Shown here piece after piece: positions 6,537 to 8,137 of a stretch of DNA of 8,137 bases (positions are counted from its first letter, which is position 1; each line of letters opens with the position of its first letter). The position numbers and the translations under genes are program-made. The stretch is from Ktedonobacter sp. (GTDB taxonomy: Bacteria; Chloroflexota; Ktedonobacteria; Ktedonobacterales; Ktedonobacteraceae): positions 4,577-12,713 of the forward strand of contig DMFQ01000169.1 of NCBI GenBank assembly GCA_003450555.1. Direction: 5' to 3'. The notes below the pieces were generated by a model. The model made no database searches, was not told where the DNA came from, and saw only the letters and a program-made list of their open reading frames with translations.

Positions 6537-7184
6537 TTATTGATGCCCCTTCTCTTTTTCCCGGTTGATACGCAGAATCTTAAGCATGTATTGCTCTGAA
6601 TTGAGATAGTAGGGATTGCGCTTGATATATTTCCCGACAACAGAAATGGGGTGCAACTTGAGCATTTCGACCACCAGGCTGGGCACCAATTTCCCATGGT
6701 CGTAGTGCATTAAGGCAATGATAGGCGCATTCTGGAAAGTGAACACAGCATCAGAAGCCGCTTCATACTTCAGTATCTGTTCAGGTGTCGCGATATCCTT
6801 GGCAAGCCAGTTCATGTCAATGGAAATACGCACTGCCTTCCATCCCTCGCGCAGCGCTTGAGCAATAAATGTTTGATGTTGAGAGAGCAAAAAATATGGG
6901 TCAAAGCGATTACCGTTTGCTAGAAACGGTTCTCTTTCTTCAAACAACACCAACTGCCCCATCTCGATTAATTCATCTACGTTCAACTGCAACTTCTGTA
7001 GTTCCTCGCGTAGTTCCTTCACCTGGGCGGGGGCAGCAGCAAATAAACATTTCTCAGAAAGAGTAAACCCCACACGCATTAGACGTGCCGTCACACCGGG
7101 AATCTCTGTCACCTTACTGTAAAGTTGGCAAATATGTGAACCAGGTGGGATACGCTCAGTTTTACCTTCAACACTAAGATCCAT
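6537..7184 (-). CDS. Stand-alone MEDS-domain protein
   Basis: This protein resembles the MEDS domain (methanogen/methylotroph DcmR sensory domain, a putative small-ligand sensor). Visible signs are GSHICQLY (16-23), a GF-x-LSEKCLF stretch (39-48), VRISIDMNW (118-126), Y140-E141, and an ALMHYD segment ending in HP (157-179). At 215 residues it is essentially one MEDS domain with no attached DNA-binding or kinase domain, so it must act through a partner or bind a ligand itself. The position where many MEDS proteins have Cys in an LCxYD motif is M159 here (family comparison from memory). The start is ATG 7184, because GCGGAG lies 6 nt upstream of it; an ATG at 7202 would add six residues but has no ribosome binding site. 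The start overlaps the stop of the preceding membrane-protein gene by 11 nt, suggesting translational coupling. No signal peptide or membrane helix is seen. Confidence 0.8.
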   Translation of the reverse strand: MDLSVEGKTERIPPGSHICQLYSKVTEIPGVTARLMRVGFTLSEKCLFAAAPAQVKELREELQKLQLNVDELIEMGQLVLFEEREPFLANGNRFDPYFLLSQHQTFIAQALREGWKAVRISIDMNWLAKDIATPEQILKYEAASDAVFTFQNAPIIALMHYDHGKLVPSLVVEMLKLHPISVVGKYIKRNPYYLNSEQYMLKILRINREKEKGHQ

Positions 7185-7539
7185 ATCTATCTCCGCTTGC
7201 ATTGCTAGCTTTTCTAGTGCTAACGCCAGTACATTTCTTTGCCTGGCGAATATATGCAGACTTGTTGTTCATAACAACAACAAGTAGACCAAGGCTGCCA
7301 AAAATGAAAACTCCTGAGAGGAACGCGAAGAGAAAAAGCCACGTCATCCTTTGCCAGGAATATGCATAAAGAACTGACAGCGATAAGGGGAAGAGCGTCA
7401 TCGGAAGAGGGAAGAATAGCATCCAGGCCAACAAGACACGCAGGCTTTGCTTGAGAGACAAAGCATCCTCTCCACTATAGGGAAAGAGTATACGCCGCAG
7501 AGGCGAATATCGCGTTGGTTTCTGCATATGATTATTCAT
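7174..7539 (-). CDS. Small two-helix membrane protein of unknown function
   Basis: I do not recognise this 121-residue family. The first 33 residues are basic and cytosol-like. Two strongly hydrophobic segments follow, about 34-60 (LLAWMLFFPLP region) and 66-90 (LFLFAFLSGVFIFGSLGLL region). A basic, Ser/Lys-rich tail (91-121) ends the protein. Positive charges at both ends predict both termini inside, with a short external SWQR turn. The start ATG (7539-7537) lies within the end of the Nudix gene as ATGAATAA, an 8-nt overlap, with AAGGA about 5 nt upstream. A reading from 7581 would add 14 residues deep inside the Nudix gene and is less likely. Its 3' end overlaps the MEDS start. The conserved tight packing suggests a membrane partner or anchor for one of its neighbours, which is inference. 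Confidence 0.75.
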   Translation of the reverse strand: MNNHMQKPTRYSPLRRILFPYSGEDALSLKQSLRVLLAWMLFFPLPMTLFPLSLSVLYAYSWQRMTWLFLFAFLSGVFIFGSLGLLVVVMNNKSAYIRQAKKCTGVSTRKASNASGDRYGS

Positions 7540-8125
7540 GTCCTTCCTTGCGCTGAGACTCCAACCAACGGCGCAATACATCTTCAGCCTGGTAAAGGAT
7601 CTTTACCTCGTTCTGATAACTCAAGCGCCGACAGGCCTCTGGCAGAGGAAACCATTCCACCATATCATATTCATGGTCGTGGAGTGTTGTATCGCCTCCT
7701 ATGGCCTCCAACAAGAAATGCCGTACCTGCTTCTGGTAACGTATCTGATCGCGTACAAAGAAGTAAGAAATACTGCCAATATAGGCGATTAAACGGACGG
7801 CCAGTCCTGTCTCTTCCTGCACTTCACGTAGCGCAACTTGTTCAATGGTCTCTCCGGCTTGAGGAGTTCCTTTGGGTAAAGTCCAGATGCCTGCGTGGCT
7901 TCGTCCTACTAATGCCACTTCTACAGAAAGGTCACTATCTAGAGCAGTTATTCCCTGCTCCAGACTCTGTTTATCCACTATTAAGTTGATCTCTTCATGG
8001 GAGCGCATTGGAACAAGACGAAAAACCACTCCCCCTGCCGAATAAGCCCCGCATCGTTCGATATCGCTCCATGGTTCCCGCTGTACCCTCTCTATACCAC
8101 CATACGAATGTAATAAGGTCTCCAT
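7532..8125 (-). CDS. Nudix hydrolase
   Basis: Nudix enzymes hydrolyse nucleoside diphosphates linked to another group, releasing a phosphoryl or nucleotidyl product, usually with Mg2+. The Nudix box is complete: G86, five residues, E92, seven residues, R100-E101-V102-Q103-E104-E105-T106-G107-L108. It is preceded by WTLPKG (81-86). The domain opens with AGGVVF (30-35). The terminal HEYDMVEWFPLPEA (151-164) and LSYQNE segments resemble MutT and Ap4A-hydrolase-like members. Substrate cannot be read from the sequence. About 30 residues (36-66) intervene between the first and second strands, more than usual. The frame stays open to the window edge (Phe-Pro-Pro-Gly before this Met), and the AGGA next to ATG 8125 is too close to be a good ribosome binding site, so the true start may lie beyond 8137. 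It is the first visible gene of the minus-strand operon, overlapping the membrane-protein gene by 8 nt. Confidence 0.88.
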   Translation of the reverse strand: METLLHSYGGIERVQREPWSDIERCGAYSAGGVVFRLVPMRSHEEINLIVDKQSLEQGITALDSDLSVEVALVGRSHAGIWTLPKGTPQAGETIEQVALREVQEETGLAVRLIAYIGSISYFFVRDQIRYQKQVRHFLLEAIGGDTTLHDHEYDMVEWFPLPEACRRLSYQNEVKILYQAEDVLRRWLESQRKEGHE

Positions 8126-8137
8126 TCCTGGAGGAAA

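Noticed and set aside
7447..7989. 180-codon plus-strand frame opposite the Nudix gene
   Set aside because: It is antisense to a gene with a complete Nudix box and has no motif of its own.

Overview
The window looks like a chromosomal segment of a Chloroflexota bacterium, most likely Ktedonobacteria. This is an inference from protein style, not from a marker gene. It rests on an FHA-domain ABC exporter, zinc-ribbon plus proline-rich N-termini, a CoaBC of the lineage type described below, and a roughly balanced base composition. There are no rRNA or tRNA genes, CRISPR arrays or transposase genes. Seven protein genes are supported, in a four-gene rightward block and a three-gene leftward block that converge on a long perfect palindrome.

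Rightward block (1-6451). A near-consensus sigma-70 type promoter (TTGTCA, 17 nt, TATAAT) opens the window. It precedes a 1036-residue protein with three FHA domains, an ABC ATPase and a six-helix ABC2/ABCG-type membrane domain. The layout resembles mycobacterial Rv1747 but with one more FHA domain. Next come coaBC (dfp; coenzyme A synthesis, GTG start) and a 128-residue coiled-coil protein of unknown function with a perfect AGGAGG ribosome binding site. A 319-nt gap follows, holding a 13-bp hairpin, a candidate extended -10 promoter and a small near-palindrome. The block ends with an AIM24-family protein carrying an N-terminal four-cysteine zinc ribbon and a proline/glutamine-rich linker.

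Junction (6452-6536). An 85-nt convergent spacer is dominated by a 22-bp perfect inverted repeat with a 4-nt loop. It sits almost symmetrically between the two stop codons and has no T-tract, so it looks more like a dispersed palindromic repeat than a textbook terminator.

Leftward block (8137 to 6537, minus strand). A Nudix hydrolase, a small two-helix membrane protein and a stand-alone MEDS-domain protein are joined by short stop/start overlaps (8 and 11 nt), a tight, probably translationally coupled operon. Its promoter lies beyond the right edge.

The points most worth a second look are the triple-FHA exporter, the CoaBC active-site substitutions (Asn to Tyr and Cys to Ser at the equivalents of E. 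coli N125 and C158), the zinc-ribbon AIM24 fusion, the Nudix-membrane-MEDS operon and the palindrome. Nothing here proves a new system. The Nudix-membrane-MEDS operon is the best candidate for an undescribed functional unit.
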